Source: Andrena cerasifolii (lineage: Eukaryota > Arthropoda > Insecta > Hymenoptera > Andrenidae). From it: 64,000 nucleotides of DNA. The notes below the pieces were generated by a model, which saw nothing but the letters and a program-made list of their open reading frames with translations, did not search any database and was not told the origin of the DNA. The position numbers and the translations under genes are program-made. This document shows, piece after piece, positions 53,342 to 64,000 of this stretch (positions are counted from its first letter, which is position 1; each line of letters begins with the position of its first letter). The stretch is taken from the NCBI RefSeq assembly GCF_050908995.1, contig NC_135132.1, positions 1,049,001 to 1,113,000 on the forward strand, in the 5' to 3' direction.

Positions 53342-53547
53342 CGAAGACCGACATAACCTGGTCACCTCTGTCAGTATAGTAGTTAGGGCTCGATCTGCGG
53401 CACTCTTCTTGCGGAGTTAGCTTATTTTTAGTCTCTTCTCTCTTGTTTTAACTGTCTTCAATTTTTAATCACGCTTTCACTTAATACCACTTCACTATGC
53501 AGCGGCGAATCGTCTATTTCGTCAGAATATGACGAGACGGGCGGGAA

Positions 53548-54158
53548 TGTTTGGGATTGGCCACAGCGATGCAGCCAATCGGGCACGTGCACGCTGCCGC
53601 GAAGCGCGCGACTTTTAAACGCGCTATTTGATACCGGGTCCCCGGCTGGAGCGATCGCGGCGATAGCCTGGTCGGGCCATCTCGGGGCTGACAATTATAC
53701 TAATTAGCTATTATCTCCCTCTCCTAATTAGCAGCATCGCGCGACACATACGTGTACCTCTCTGATTGGCCATGCATCATCGGCACCCGAACCGGTGGCT
53801 CGGCCCGCTCTGTTTCCGCGATCGCTTCCTCTTGCCTGTGAACCGCGTACCGGTAAACACCGCTGTTTCTCCTAACGCGAAAACAAAGAGCTATCGGTGC
53901 TCCGATAATACGAAACAAGTATTCTTATATACTTCGCTTCGGCCTCGCGCACTCGCGTATACAATTTTTAGTAAATTAAGTATTCTACTGTTAATAGTAA
54001 TATTCAGTTCAATTAGTTATTAAGCACCCTCGTTTATTGTGACGACATTACAATAATATTAATAGCTCTCTCTTTAATCAATACGTTTCGCCGCGTGAGC
54101 ATAAAATTGGTCACGCGTTAAAAACTAGTGCGTGGTGCCCCTCGTTCTTATGCGAACA
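53548..54158 (+). repeat. BEL-2 3' LTR
   Basis: Starts TGTTTGGGATTGGCC after a purine tract GACGGGCGGGAA and ends ATGCGAACA; 611 bp. Confidence 0.93.
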
Positions 54159-54163
54159 AGATT

Positions 54164-54339
54164 CGAGAATAACCCTCGGTCCTTCGAGTCTGTAACATCG
54201 TTTGCATTTCTTTTCTTTTCCTTGATTCTAAATAGGTTCGCAGAAGAATATCGTCGTCTTCTTCTTCCTGCAGCAATGCACGCAGCAGCAATTTGCGATT
54301 CATTATCAGAATTATAAACCGCTTTGCTGTACAAATCAC
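54164..54339 (-). pseudogene. HARBI1-like transposase, N-terminal part
   Basis: Minus-strand sequence beginning MNRKLLLRALLQEEEDDD and ending QTRRTEGYSRI at the BEL-2 target duplication. Across the 13973-bp BEL-2 insertion, and counting one AGATT copy, it is in frame with the exon at 40009-40185. The RRTEGYSRI segment followed by an EESYRQFFRLS segment matches the usual N-terminal organisation of HARBI1-type proteins. This places the gene's 5' end here and its 3' end at 38705. Confidence 0.72.
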
Positions 54340-55093
54340 GTCACAGTGTCACGTCAATACGGCACGCAATATTGAATACTGTAGAAACGTTCGTAGATCA
54401 TGAATTCACAGAGATGTGTCTGCTTTGAAGGCACAAGAACGAGTGTCGTTCTAGCAAAGGTTGGGAGAGGTCCTAAGCTAAGGGCAATAAAGGTATTTAT
54501 TGCATCCGTTAGGTGGGGATAAGCTATTTTGGTGTATCGGGACTTGGAGTACGCACACCTCTCCAAACTTGCTTTTCCATTTCATAAATGCGAAATAACC
54601 AGAGAAAACGTGACATATGTCTGTACATGTATATGTGGACACCTGATTCGGCCCAAGTCCCGTTCAAGAAACCAGCATCCTCCTCGAGAAGATATTACCG
54701 TGCACAGGGGGAAAGTTGTCGTTTGAAACAAATGCAGGACTGATTGGTCATAATGTAATCTCCTTCCAATGGCCAACTCTTGCTCGCAGCGCATATGTCA
54801 GCGCGTGCTTTTGATTTGATGTTTCAACGCGTATTCTGGAATAAATTATGCTACGATTCGCAATATTGGAGCATATGAATGACCAGCTTGCCATTTAATG
54901 TGTCGCTGTGACTAAAACTTGCATGTTCTATCAGTGAGAATGAAAAATCTAAAATGGTTGACGGGAAGTAAATATTTTTCTTTCGACTATTTATGAATTT
55001 TTGTCCACTAAGTACTGCTTGATGTATTTTCATGAATATTTTGTGGAAACGTGATACCTTGACTATAATTTGCGGTATTTTATCTTATCCGGT
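54340..55093. other. no recognised gene between Harbinger and truncated BEL
   Basis: Presumably the remainder of the Harbinger element or its flank. No Harbinger terminal repeat could be fixed, and no frame resembles a known protein. The BEL sequence starts abruptly at about 55094. Confidence 0.5.
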
Positions 55094-57650
55094 GCGTGGA
55101 GGTTTTGTACGTAAGCGTTCCTCCAACAAGAGGCCCATTTCGTCGACAAACTAGAGGAACTTACCAAGCTGGAGAAAGTCGTAGCTCGAACAGTCGAGCG
55201 CCTGTCCCGAGACGACTCTCTGCCTGAAGGCGCTAGCGTTCGTACCAAGACCTCACTGCCGAGAATACCGATTCCCGAGTTCGACGGGAAACACAGAGAT
55301 TGGCCATCTTTTCGCGGTCTGTTCAACTCCCTCGTCATGAAGGAGCAGTCCTTGACGGATGCGGAGCGCCTACATTACTTACAAGGCGCCCTTACAGGAG
55401 ATGCTGCTAAACTCCTACGTAATATGCCGGTGCGTGAGGAGAATTTCTAAGCGGCGTGGAAACTACTAGAAGGTCGCTATGATAACCAGCGGTTATCAGT
55501 TAAGGCGTTAATGGCCGCCATCTTTAACTTACCCACGCTTACACGAGAGTCAGGGCCTGACCTCAAGAATTTCTACTATACTTTGTGCGATTCTGTGGAA
55601 GCTCTCACAGCTATGAACAGGCCATTTGATGCCAGCGGCGAATGGCTCGTGCATCTGGTCATGGAAAGACTCGATCCCCAATCCAGGCGCGAATGGGAGA
55701 CACAGCTTGGCAAGACGAAGACTCCCTCGACCTTCCAGGAGGTGAAGGACTTTTTAGAGGGACGCGTCAACACCGTGGAGGCCTTGGAAGAGCAGCGTGG
55801 TGGTCCAGCGGGAAAGGCGACGAAGCCACCTGGAACACAAAGAAACGCCAAGGTTCACCAGGTGAGCAAATCCAAAAGCTGTTCTGACCAGTGCAGTCTC
55901 TGTGGCGCTGGTCATTTTTTCTGTTTTGTGCTGACTATAAGGCTAAGGGCCCGAAAGAACGCAAAGAAGTCCTGCTAGCTAAACGCCTTTGCTTTAATTG
56001 CTTGGGGAAATATCGCGTCGCCGACTGTAAATACGACAAACGGTGTCAGGAGTGCCAGCAAAGGCACCATACCTCGATTCACAAGGCGACCTCCATTCGT
56101 GCTCCAGCCGAGACTTCGGAAGTCTCAGTAAATTTGGGGAAGTCCGAGACGAGGGAGAGCCTCCTTCGCGCCGCGGTGTGCTTCCACACCTCCTTTATTA
56201 GCTACCGCCAGGATCGTAGTGCGTTCCCCGGACGGCGAGCCAAGATTAGTGAGGGCTCTGATTGATCAAGGCAGCGAAGTCTCGCAAGCTACGGAGGATT
56301 TGGTGCAACTGCTACGACTACCAAGGCAACCTTCGAATGTACACTTAATTGGCATCGGCAACCAGCGAAAGGAGCGAGTGCGTGGAAGCATCCAACTGGA
56401 GTTCACGCCACATGGAGGCGACGGCTCACGGCAGATCACCACGGCGTTGGTGCAGCCACGGATTACGGCCTATTCTCCACAGGTCAAGCAGCAAATAAAT
56501 GTTTGGACTCACCTCCAAGGTCTACCACTGGCTGATCCGGACTTCACGGCTGGCACCCAGATCGATGTCCTGTTGGGTGCCGACGTCTTCTCCATGAGGG
56601 TGAGCCCATTGCCCAAAAGACGACTTTGGGTTGGATTATATCCGGCCTTGCTACCACTGCTAATTGTGACGAACCACGTACTTCGAGCGGGCTCGTCACG
56701 CTGAAGTGCACGACGGAGGACGACCTCGTCCCGATAGTCCAACGGTTCTGGGAACAAGAAGAAGTGAGGGTGACGACTACATTCAATGCTGAGGACCAGG
56801 AGTGCGAGGATTACTTTGCGACCACTCACCAGCGTCTTTCGTCCGGGCGCTATATGGTGCGCCTCCCGTTCAAGGAGACGCAGGGACTGGGCGAGACCCG
56901 AGCCGGGGCCGTCCGTATGTTTCACCGAATGGAGTCCAAGTGCAGCAGGAACACCGACTTCAAGGAGGCCTATCACTCGTTCCTATGTGAGTACGAGGAC
57001 TTAGTTCATATGTCTAAGACAAGCCATATTTACCCAGAGAGCGAGTGCTACAACCTGCCGCACCACGGAGTTTTCAAGGAGAGCAGCACTACCACCAAGC
57101 TAAGGGTGGTGTTCAATGGCTCCTACGCGACCAGTTCCGGGAAGTCACTGAACGACCTCCTCATGGTGGGACCCAACCTACTACCGAGCCTACCCCAAGT
57201 GTTGCTACGCTGGCGAACACATCGCATCTGCTTAGCTGCCGACATCGAGAAGATGTTTCGTCAGATACTTGTGCATCCGGAGGATAGGCAGTTCCAGAGG
57301 CTGTTATGGCGACAACGAGAGGAGGACGTCGTAAGCGACTACGAGTTGAACACCGTCACTTACGGCCTGGCTTGTGCTCCCTACCTAGCCATCCGCACGC
57401 TGCGGCAGCTGGCGCAGGATGAACGCTCCAAGTTTCCACGAGCGGCGACTATTCTGGAACGAGACGTCTACATGGACGATGTGTTGACTGGAGCCGATTG
57501 CAAAACGGAGCGGCGTTAATCTACGGAAGTGGGTATCTAACGCCCCCACCTTACTGAAGAAGCTCCCAGGCGAAGAGGTCCCATCGGCCGTCAACTGGGA
57601 GGAAGGCACACTCCACACAGCTTTGGGCGTCCATTGGAACGTGCGCGAGG
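55094..57650 (+). pseudogene. BEL-3 gag, protease and RT remnants
   Basis: Gag begins at FLQQEAHFVDKLEEL and shows DUF1759 (IPIPEFDGKHRDWPSFRGLF) and a TAA near 55448. It continues open at 55511-55978, then shifts (55891-56265) through knuckles (CFNCLGKYRVADC). Protease (LIDQGSEVS) is at 56219-56704 in another frame. RT is open over 56626-57519 with YMDD (DVYMDDVLTGAD). After that a deletion of roughly 45 bases and a shift lead to the Pao domain (57623 onward). At least five lesions; not functional. Confidence 0.85.
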
Positions 57651-59254
57651 ACGAGTTCCGAGTCCGGGTAGCGGAGGATCACGCTACCCCAGTGGTTACC
57701 CGTCGCACAGTCCTCTCCCGCATTGCTCGGATCTTCGACCCACTGGGACTGCTGGCGCCGATAAATGTAACAGCCAAGATATTTCTACAATCCCTCTGGC
57801 TGTTGAATGTAGATTGGGATAGCCCGCTGCCACCAGCCGCCGAACGAGAGTGGACCTAGTTCCTGTCGTACCTGCCGAACCTAGCAGAAGTCCGCGTGCC
57901 ACGCTGGTTAGGGCTTCACCCAAGGATCCAGCATCTCGAGCTCCATGGATTTGCCGACGCATCGGAAAGGGCCTTCGCCGCCGTCGTGTACTTACGCGTC
58001 GTGGACCACGACAACCGAGTACACGTTTATTTGGTCACAGCAAAGACCAAGGTGGCCCCACTGCAACGAGTCACGCTCCCGAGGCTCGAGTTGTGCGCTG
58101 CTGCACTGCTGAGCCGTCTGGTGACCGTTACGAAGAGGACTTTGCAGCTGGACAGCGTCCCGACACACCTGTGGAGTGATTCAAGGATAACTCTGGACTG
58201 GATTCGCGGTCATCCGACAAGGTGGAAAACTTACGTCGCAAATCGAGTAGCGGACATCCAGCGAGAGCTACCGGACGCCCGTTGGCATCATGTGGCAGGG
58301 AGCGAGAACCCTGCGGACTGCGCTTCAAGGGGCTTGCCACCCAATCAACTACCGAGCTTTGACTTGTGGTGGAGGGGCCCAGCCTGGCTCACCGGACCCC
58401 CTCACTGGTTGACAGACTTAGCAACCCAGGAGGAGGGTACAGACCTGGAGGCCAGAGTCCGGTCGAATCTAGTTACCAGTGATAAGGAGGTAGCACCCAA
58501 TTACCTCTTTAATAATTATTCTTCCATGCAGCGTTTGCTGAGGGTAACGGCATGGTGTCTGCGCTGGTCACCACGTCGGCCAACCCAAGACGGTAGGAGC
58601 CCCTGCCTGTCGCCTGCTGAAATAGAGGCTGCCCGTCTACACTGGATCAGGGTGATCCAACGTCAGGACTTCCAAGAGGATCACCGCCAATTGCAACAGG
58701 GATCCCCGCTTATGAGTCGCAGTAAGCTACTACGACTCACACCCTTCTTAGATTCCCAAGGGTTACTGCGGGTCGGTGGGCGGTTGAAGCACGCTGCGCT
58801 GTCATCCTGGGAGAAGCACCCCATCATCCTGCCAAAAGAAGGACACTTCACGGAGCTGTTAATTGACGAAGCTCACCGAAGAACGCTACATGGAGGGACG
58901 CAACTTACCTTGGCGGCTTTACGACAAAGGTATTGGGTATTGCAGGGTCGACAGAGAGTCAAGGCCCATATTCACCGCTGCGTCACCTGTCTCCGCTGGA
59001 GGGCATCGCCAGGACAACAGTTAATGGGAAACTTACCAGCTTACCGGGTCACGCCAGCCAGGCCATTTCTACAAGTGGGCTTGGACTATGCTGGGCCCTT
59101 CACACTATTGGCTTCCCGAGGCAGGGGTCGACGAACACACAAGGGTTATGTTGCCGTATTTGTGTGTTTAACCACTCGTGCCGCCCACTTGGAGGTTGTC
59201 TCTGATTACAGTACCGAGGCCTTCCTTGCAGCACTGCGACGCTTTACCGCGAGG
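57651..59254 (+). repeat. tandem duplication copy 1 (1604 bp) of BEL-3 pol
   Basis: Covers the Pao domain to the middle of integrase. It carries TAG at 57857-57859 and an open frame from 57896 to 59275. It is followed directly by copy 2; the junction is at CGCGAGG (59248-59254). Confidence 0.93.
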
Positions 59255-60858
59255 ACGAGTTCCGAGTCCGGGTAGCGGAGGATCACGCTACCCCAGTGGT
59301 TACCCGTCGCACAGTCCTCTCCCGCATTGCTCGGATCTTCGACCCACTGGGACTGCTGGCGCCGATAAATGTAACAGCCAAGATATTTCTACAATCCCTC
59401 TGGCTGTTGAATGTAGATTGGGATAGCCCGCTGCCACCAGCCGCCGAACGAGAGTGGACCTAGTTCCTGTCGTACCTGCCGAACCTAGCAGAAGTCCGCG
59501 TGCCACGCTGGTTAGGGCTTCACCCAAGGATCCAGCATCTCGAGCTCCATGGATTTGCCGACGCATCGGAAAGGGCCTTCGCCGCCGTCGTGTACTTACG
59601 CGTCGTGGACCACGACAACCGAGTACACGTTTATTTGGTCACAGCAAAGACCAAGGTGGCCCCACTGCAACGAGTCACGCTCCCGAGGCTCGAGTTGTGC
59701 GCTGCTGCACTGCTGAGCCGTCTGGTGACCGTTACGAAGAGGACTTTGCAGCTGGACAGCGTCCCGACACACCTGTGGAGTGATTCAAGGATAACTCTGG
59801 ACTGGATTCGCGGTCATCCGACAAGGTGGAAAACTTACGTCGCAAATCGAGTAGCGGACATCCAGCGAGAGCTACCGGACGCCCGTTGGCATCATGTGGC
59901 AGGGAGCGAGAACCCTGCGGACTGCGCTTCAAGGGGCTTGCCACCCAATCAACTACCGAGCTTTGACTTGTGGTGGAGGGGCCCAGCCTGGCTCACCGGA
60001 CCCCCTCACTGGTTGACAGACTTAGCAACCCAGGAGGAGGGTACAGACCTGGAGGCCAGAGTCCGGTCGAATCTAGTTACCAGTGATAAGGAGGTAGCAC
60101 CCAATTACCTCTTTAATAATTATTCTTCCATGCAGCGTTTGCTGAGGGTAACGGCATGGTGTCTGCGCTGGTCACCACGTCGGCCAACCCAAGACGGTAG
60201 GAGCCCCTGCCTGTCGCCTGCTGAAATAGAGGCTGCCCGTCTACACTGGATCAGGGTGATCCAACGTCAGGACTTCCAAGAGGATCACCGCCAATTGCAA
60301 CAGGGATCCCCGCTTATGAGTCGCAGTAAGCTACTACGACTCACACCCTTCTTAGATTCCCAAGGGTTACTGCGGGTCGGTGGGCGGTTGAAGCACGCTG
60401 CGCTGTCATCCTGGGAGAAGCACCCCATCATCCTGCCAAAAGAAGGACACTTCACGGAGCTGTTAATTGACGAAGCTCACCGAAGAACGCTACATGGAGG
60501 GACGCAACTTACCTTGGCGGCTTTACGACAAAGGTATTGGGTATTGCAGGGTCGACAGAGAGTCAAGGCCCATATTCACCGCTGCGTCACCTGTCTCCGC
60601 TGGAGGGCATCGCCAGGACAACAGTTAATGGGAAACTTACCAGCTTACCGGGTCACGCCAGCCAGGCCATTTCTACAAGTGGGCTTGGACTATGCTGGGC
60701 CCTTCACACTATTGGCTTCCCGAGGCAGGGGTCGACGAACACACAAGGGTTATGTTGCCGTATTTGTGTGTTTAACCACTCGTGCCGCCCACTTGGAGGT
60801 TGTCTCTGATTACAGTACCGAGGCCTTCCTTGCAGCACTGCGACGCTTTACCGCGAGG
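59255..60858 (+). repeat. tandem duplication copy 2 (1604 bp) of BEL-3 pol
   Basis: Appears identical to copy 1, including the TAG (59461-59463) and the same 440-odd residues of RNase H/integrase. Beyond its end at CGCGAGG (60852-60858), integrase continues normally. Confidence 0.93.
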
Positions 60859-61620
60859 CGAGGTCTCTGTTCCACCATCCACAGCGACAGAGGCACCAAT
60901 TTTGTCGGGGCAGCACGGGAGCTGCGCGATAACCTGGAACCTCTGCGCAGCACAAGTGAGGTTATGCAGGCCCATCTACTAGGCGACGGCATTACTTGGC
61001 GATTCAACCCACCTGCAGCCCCGCATTTCGGGGGAATTTGGGAGGCGGCCGTGAAGGCCACAAAGCACCATCTGAGGAGGGTCATCGGCGATCAGCATCT
61101 CACATTTGAAGAGATGACGACCCTGCTTGCCCAAATTGAAGCGTGCTTGAACTCACGACCTCTGCAACCGCTGAGCGACGACCCGGGAGATGTCACGGCC
61201 CTCACACCAGGGCATTTCTTGATTGGTGACGCACTACTCGCCGTTCCCGATCCACCGGTGGAAGACGTCCCCAGGTCACGCTTGTCTCGATGGCATCTAC
61301 TGCAGCAGATGAGACTGCAGTTTCGGCGTAGCTGGTCGCGCGAGTATTTACAGTCACTCCAAGCCCGCAATAAATGGACGCGATCTCACCCCCAACCACG
61401 AGTTGGGGATCTTTGTATCTTGAAGAACGAGCTTCTGCCGCCCAACAAGTGGCCACTCGCACGTATCACGCGGTTGATCCCCGGGCCGGACGGTTTCACG
61501 CGTGTTGTACATGTAAAGACTGCGCGATCGGAATTTGTAATACCAATTGTAAAACTCATATATTTACCTTTTGTTCAGGCTGCCGAAACGACGAATTCCA
61601 CTTCAGATACACGGCACTAA
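59500..61620 (+). pseudogene. BEL-3 RNase H, integrase and DUF5641, open part
   Basis: A 706-residue open frame. It has the RNase H-like region (HGFADASERAF, LWSDSRITLDWI, NPADCASRGL), the zinc region (HRCVTCLRWRA), the integrase core with Asp in GLDYAGPF, Asp in HSDRGTNF and Glu in GGIWEAAVKA, and DUF5641 ending just before 61620. The sequence is close in type to BEL-1 pol. Because the upstream RT is broken and a TAG precedes this frame, it cannot be made as part of a normal polyprotein. It is the best preserved part of BEL-3. Confidence 0.88.
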
Positions 61621-61769
61621 ATCACAACCGGGTCTAAATCGATGAACGATCTCCACATGGACCGGGCGGCGGCGCCGCGAGCCGCGAGCGATCACGCCAT
61701 AGCGTCTCAGCCAATGCACGTTAAACCTTAGTACATTCATTCATCGAACGATGAATGGCGGGCGGGAAA

Positions 61770-62297
61770 TGTTCAAGAAAATAGTACTTATTGCGCCATC
61801 TCCCGAGCCCGAGTTAACTCAGGCGTGGTGACGCAAAATTCTATCCCCCCCCCCCTGTTCATGTGGAGCATCGATCTTATCTCCCTTCCATCGATCGCCG
61901 ATCGATGGAAGGGGGAGAGCACGCGGATTCGAGGAAATCGAGCAAGATTTCCTCGATCTACTTGTTGACGAGCCACCCGAGAGGTAACACTTGTTAAAAC
62001 GCTTTTGCCTGCTTTTGCTTGACTTGCTTGAAACGTTTGCTTGCTTCGAGAATCGTGCCGATTCCACGTGCTTCGCGCTGTTTAAGAATTAAACTCGCTA
62101 ATCGTGCCGGGAAGCCAGTACCGCTGCTATTAAATTAGAATTAATAATTGTTTAATCATTGTGCTCCATAAACTCTTTATTGTAATATAACTGTAAATAG
62201 ACTTATATTTAAGATTAAATTTAGTGCTTAAATCAAAGACAGCCTCCACGCGAGTATCCCGATCCTGCGGCGCGTGTGATCCGAAACTTTGCTAACA
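61770..62297 (+). repeat. BEL-3 3' LTR
   Basis: Starts TGTTCAAGAAAATAGTAC after a purine tract GGCGGGCGGGAAA and ends CTTTGCTAACA. It is 22 bp longer than the solo LTR at 12347-12852. Confidence 0.92.
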
Positions 62298-62520
62298 GGC
62301 TCACATGAAGGCGTCGGAAGGACCCGAGTCCTTCCGACGATCAGTTCCCAGTCGACTTCGATGGCGTGCGTTAAGCAGTCACGCATTAGTGTGTATTCTC
62401 TTATGTCCTGTTCTTTCAATATATTATATCTCTATTTTTCTATAAGGCCTGTTATTATTGAGCCATCCTATCTACTACAAAGCAAAAAGAATTATTACTT
62501 TATCTTCATCCGTTCAAATG
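62298..62520. other. spacer with a perfect 12-bp hairpin
   Basis: Arms CGTCGGAAGGAC (62312-62323) and GTCCTTCCGACG (62328-62339) around a CCGA loop. The remainder is AT-rich, with no gene. Confidence 0.6.
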
Positions 62521-63165
62521 TTATAGATTTTTGGCCGCTGACGCACCGATTTTTTCCCACTGTGCGATGTCGCCCGACGCCGCGAGCAATCGTAGTCTAT
62601 CGACCAATTCGTTCGGATCGTCCCACTACACGTAATCGATCGCGTTATCGGTGACTGTCATCGCATCGTCGATGGGTAATCCTCGACCTTCGTGCGTACT
62701 CTCGCCGCCGCCATTAGGGTCTCCGCTAATCAACAACGACACGATTTTCCTGTACTTGTAGGCCTGGTAGGCGTGGGCTTGCTAGCTGAATGGTCCCGTT
62801 TATGCGCGTTCGTAGACAACAAGATACCGCGGTACGCTTCGAGATCAGCATTCGTGTACACCCGATCGTTAGGTATTCGCATGAACAGCAGTTCATACAA
62901 ACCTCAAGTGCCCGCGTATCGCTTCACGCTAAGGTTGTCGATCTCGCCGATGGTGAGCATGGAATCACCGATCATCAGCTGTTCATCGTCGCTTAGGTAC
63001 ACGCCGTACACGTTGTCGATCAGTTCCTTGGTATCGGTGAAGAACATTTGCAAATATTCATGCGATAGCAGTCCTGCTGCGTTTCGGGTGTACGCGTCGA
63101 GGTTGTCGACTGTGGTTTTCGGCTCGAGAAATTCCCGAATCGTTTCGTCTGTCTCACCCTGGCCC
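62521..63165 (-). pseudogene. DUF8207-like gene fragment of a second adintovirus-like element
   Basis: Minus strand. From 63173 leftward: VYGVYLSDDEQLMIGDSMLT, a stop near 62905, YELLFMRIPNDRVYTNADLE and LSTNAHKRD, then breaks, and near 62600-62650 DNAIDYV, a stop, and WDDPNELVDRLRLL. The blocks occur in the same order as in the protein at 10972-12096. Sequence differences show it is another lineage, not a recent copy. At least two stops and a shift make it a pseudogene. No other viral gene is recognised beside it. Confidence 0.75.
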
Positions 63166-63510
63166 AGATTCAAGAATCTTTCCCGCTTCGGCTCCTCTAA
63201 GAGTTTCTGGCAGTTTCTGTCTACTGCTGGGTTTCACAGGCCATCACATTCCTCCTCTGTTCCTGATTCCTTTCCGGATCCCTCTGCTATTAACAATCAC
63301 TTCCTCGATTCTCTACCTCCTACCTCTGTGTCTCCCGAGCTCATTTCCTATTATTTATCCCAGACGCGCGAGTCCTCTGCTTCCTCTAGCTTTACTTTTG
63401 CACCTTTCTCACTTGGCGATCTTTACTCTATTTTCAAAGGCATAAAACTTACCTCCTCCAACCCCTATGATATTTCTGGCATCATGATATTTAATTGTGT
63501 TCCTTACTGC
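63166..63510 (+). pseudogene. LINE (Jockey-like) fragment between endonuclease and RT
   Basis: Plus-strand frame reading FWQFLSTAGFHRPSHSS, INNHFLDSLPPTS and LGDLYSIFKGIKLTSSNPYDIS. This is the linker and RT start typical of Jockey-type LINE ORF2 proteins. It joins viral DUF8207 sequence at about 63166 and stops being recognisable at about 63510. Too short to assign a family. Confidence 0.65.
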
Positions 63511-64000
63511 CTTGATTCTCTTCTACTGTTGTGGCCAAAATGTCGACTTGTTCTTTGGAGGTTGTAAGACTCCGACGACACAATGTCACACTCCTTGCGG
63601 TTTTTTCCACCGCAAGAGTTCACTAATTGAACGGTGATTGAGGTATGTGGAAGGATAGTGGTGAAATCAAACTGACAATGTAGCGCGTAACAACATAACA
63701 CTTAAAATATATTCTGACAAAACTGACTGAAAATACTTGTACACTTGAATTTCGGTAAAGTTATAATGTGCGCTGGTAGTGTCTCAGAATGCTGAATGCA
63801 ATTCTGTCGATGATGATAGTACAGAGGTTTTGTTCGATCTGGTTTTTCAAGTTGCATTCAGGCTCTACCAAGCCTTTGAAAGCCCTTGCAGGGGTGTGTC
63901 TTAAAAATAAGAGGTGGTAGACTATTGCCTATTGGCTGTAAATGATTGTGGCATTGGGCGACGAAACGCACCGGAAAGGGAAGCTGAGTTCCACGAAATC
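63511..64000. other. unassigned sequence at the right edge
   Basis: An abrupt change after the LINE. TGTTGTGGCCAAAATG near 63527 could start an LTR, and GGTTTTTTCCACCGC with a partner GCGGTTTTT-like stretch lies near 63598-63615. No gene is supported; the element, if any, runs off the window. Confidence 0.4.

Larger units (their letters stand above)
40181..54163 (+). mobile_element. BEL/Pao element BEL-2 (outer), TSD AGATT
   Basis: LTRs of 611 bp at 40186-40796 and 53548-54158, about eight differences by eye (1.3%), with perfect target duplications AGATT at 40181-40185 and 54159-54163. It sits in the HARBI1-like gene. The element carries a tRNA-Tyr-type primer site at 40803 and a decayed gag-pol, and is itself split by BEL-5 (43975-51356). 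Confidence 0.93.
55094..62297 (+). mobile_element. BEL/Pao element BEL-3, 5'-truncated, with internal tandem duplication
   Basis: Starts inside gag without a 5' LTR or primer site and ends with a 528-bp LTR at 61770-62297. Its LTR family matches the solo LTR at 12347-12852. Gag-RT is riddled with stops and shifts, while the RNase H to integrase part is largely open. A 1604-bp block is present twice in tandem. Confidence 0.9.

Noticed and set aside
62692..63165. Long plus-strand frame before the LINE segment
   Set aside because: This part is the antisense of the DUF8207 fragment; only the portion after 63166 is LINE coding sequence.

Overview
The window looks like insect nuclear DNA, most likely from a hymenopteran and possibly an ant. 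The evidence is GT-AG splicing in a HARBI1-like gene, arthropod-type BEL/Pao and Gypsy retroelements, and an adintovirus/Polinton-like provirus of a type common in hymenopteran genomes. I see no convincing single-copy host gene. Almost the whole window is a pile of nested mobile elements.

Region 1 (1-13644) is a Polinton/adintovirus-like integrated DNA virus. It has two divergent gene blocks. The leftward block holds a candidate capsid gene, a broken minor structural gene, an adenain-like protease, a parvovirus-type PLA2 domain fused to an adenovirus pX-like tail, and small genes. The rightward block holds an A32/FtsK-type packaging ATPase, a DUF8207-like protein, a coiled-coil/fibre candidate, and a retroviral-type integrase with no 3' end. 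A BEL/Pao element (3858-10269) with apparently identical LTRs and an unbroken 1713-codon gag-pol frame sits exactly between the two blocks. A solo BEL LTR (12347-12852) splits the fibre candidate. No DNA polymerase B gene is visible.

Region 2 (13645-33140) is a decayed minus-strand Gypsy element with 1.25-kb LTRs. The left LTR contains a second BEL element (13860-19959, minus strand). The right LTR contains a 3965-bp DNA transposon (28210-32174) that carries minisatellites. The Gypsy element has two extra short frames downstream of integrase. Its two outer flanks do not match: one is viral integrase, the other a LINE fragment.

Region 3 (33141-40185) holds the LINE fragment, a large inverted-repeat element (33572-35664), AT-rich DNA, one decayed Harbinger transposase fragment, and a second HARBI1-like gene with a recognisable 395-nt intron.

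Region 4 (40186-54339) is a BEL-in-BEL-in-Harbinger stack. An outer plus-strand BEL (40186-54158, TSD AGATT) interrupts the HARBI1-like gene. An inner minus-strand BEL (43975-51356, TSD ACCTC) interrupts the outer one. The inner BEL has a UGA-CUA stop exactly at the gag/protease boundary, which may be a readthrough site.

Region 5 (54340-64000) has a 5'-truncated BEL (55094-62297) with a perfect-looking 1604-bp tandem duplication joined at 7 bp of microhomology. After it come a fragment of a second adintovirus-like DUF8207 gene (62521-63165), a LINE fragment, and unassigned DNA.

The genes form several separate selfish elements rather than one pathway. The viral genes would together make, process, package and integrate a virion, but several of them are broken. 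Of the retroelements, only the BEL at 3858-10269 looks intact by eye.
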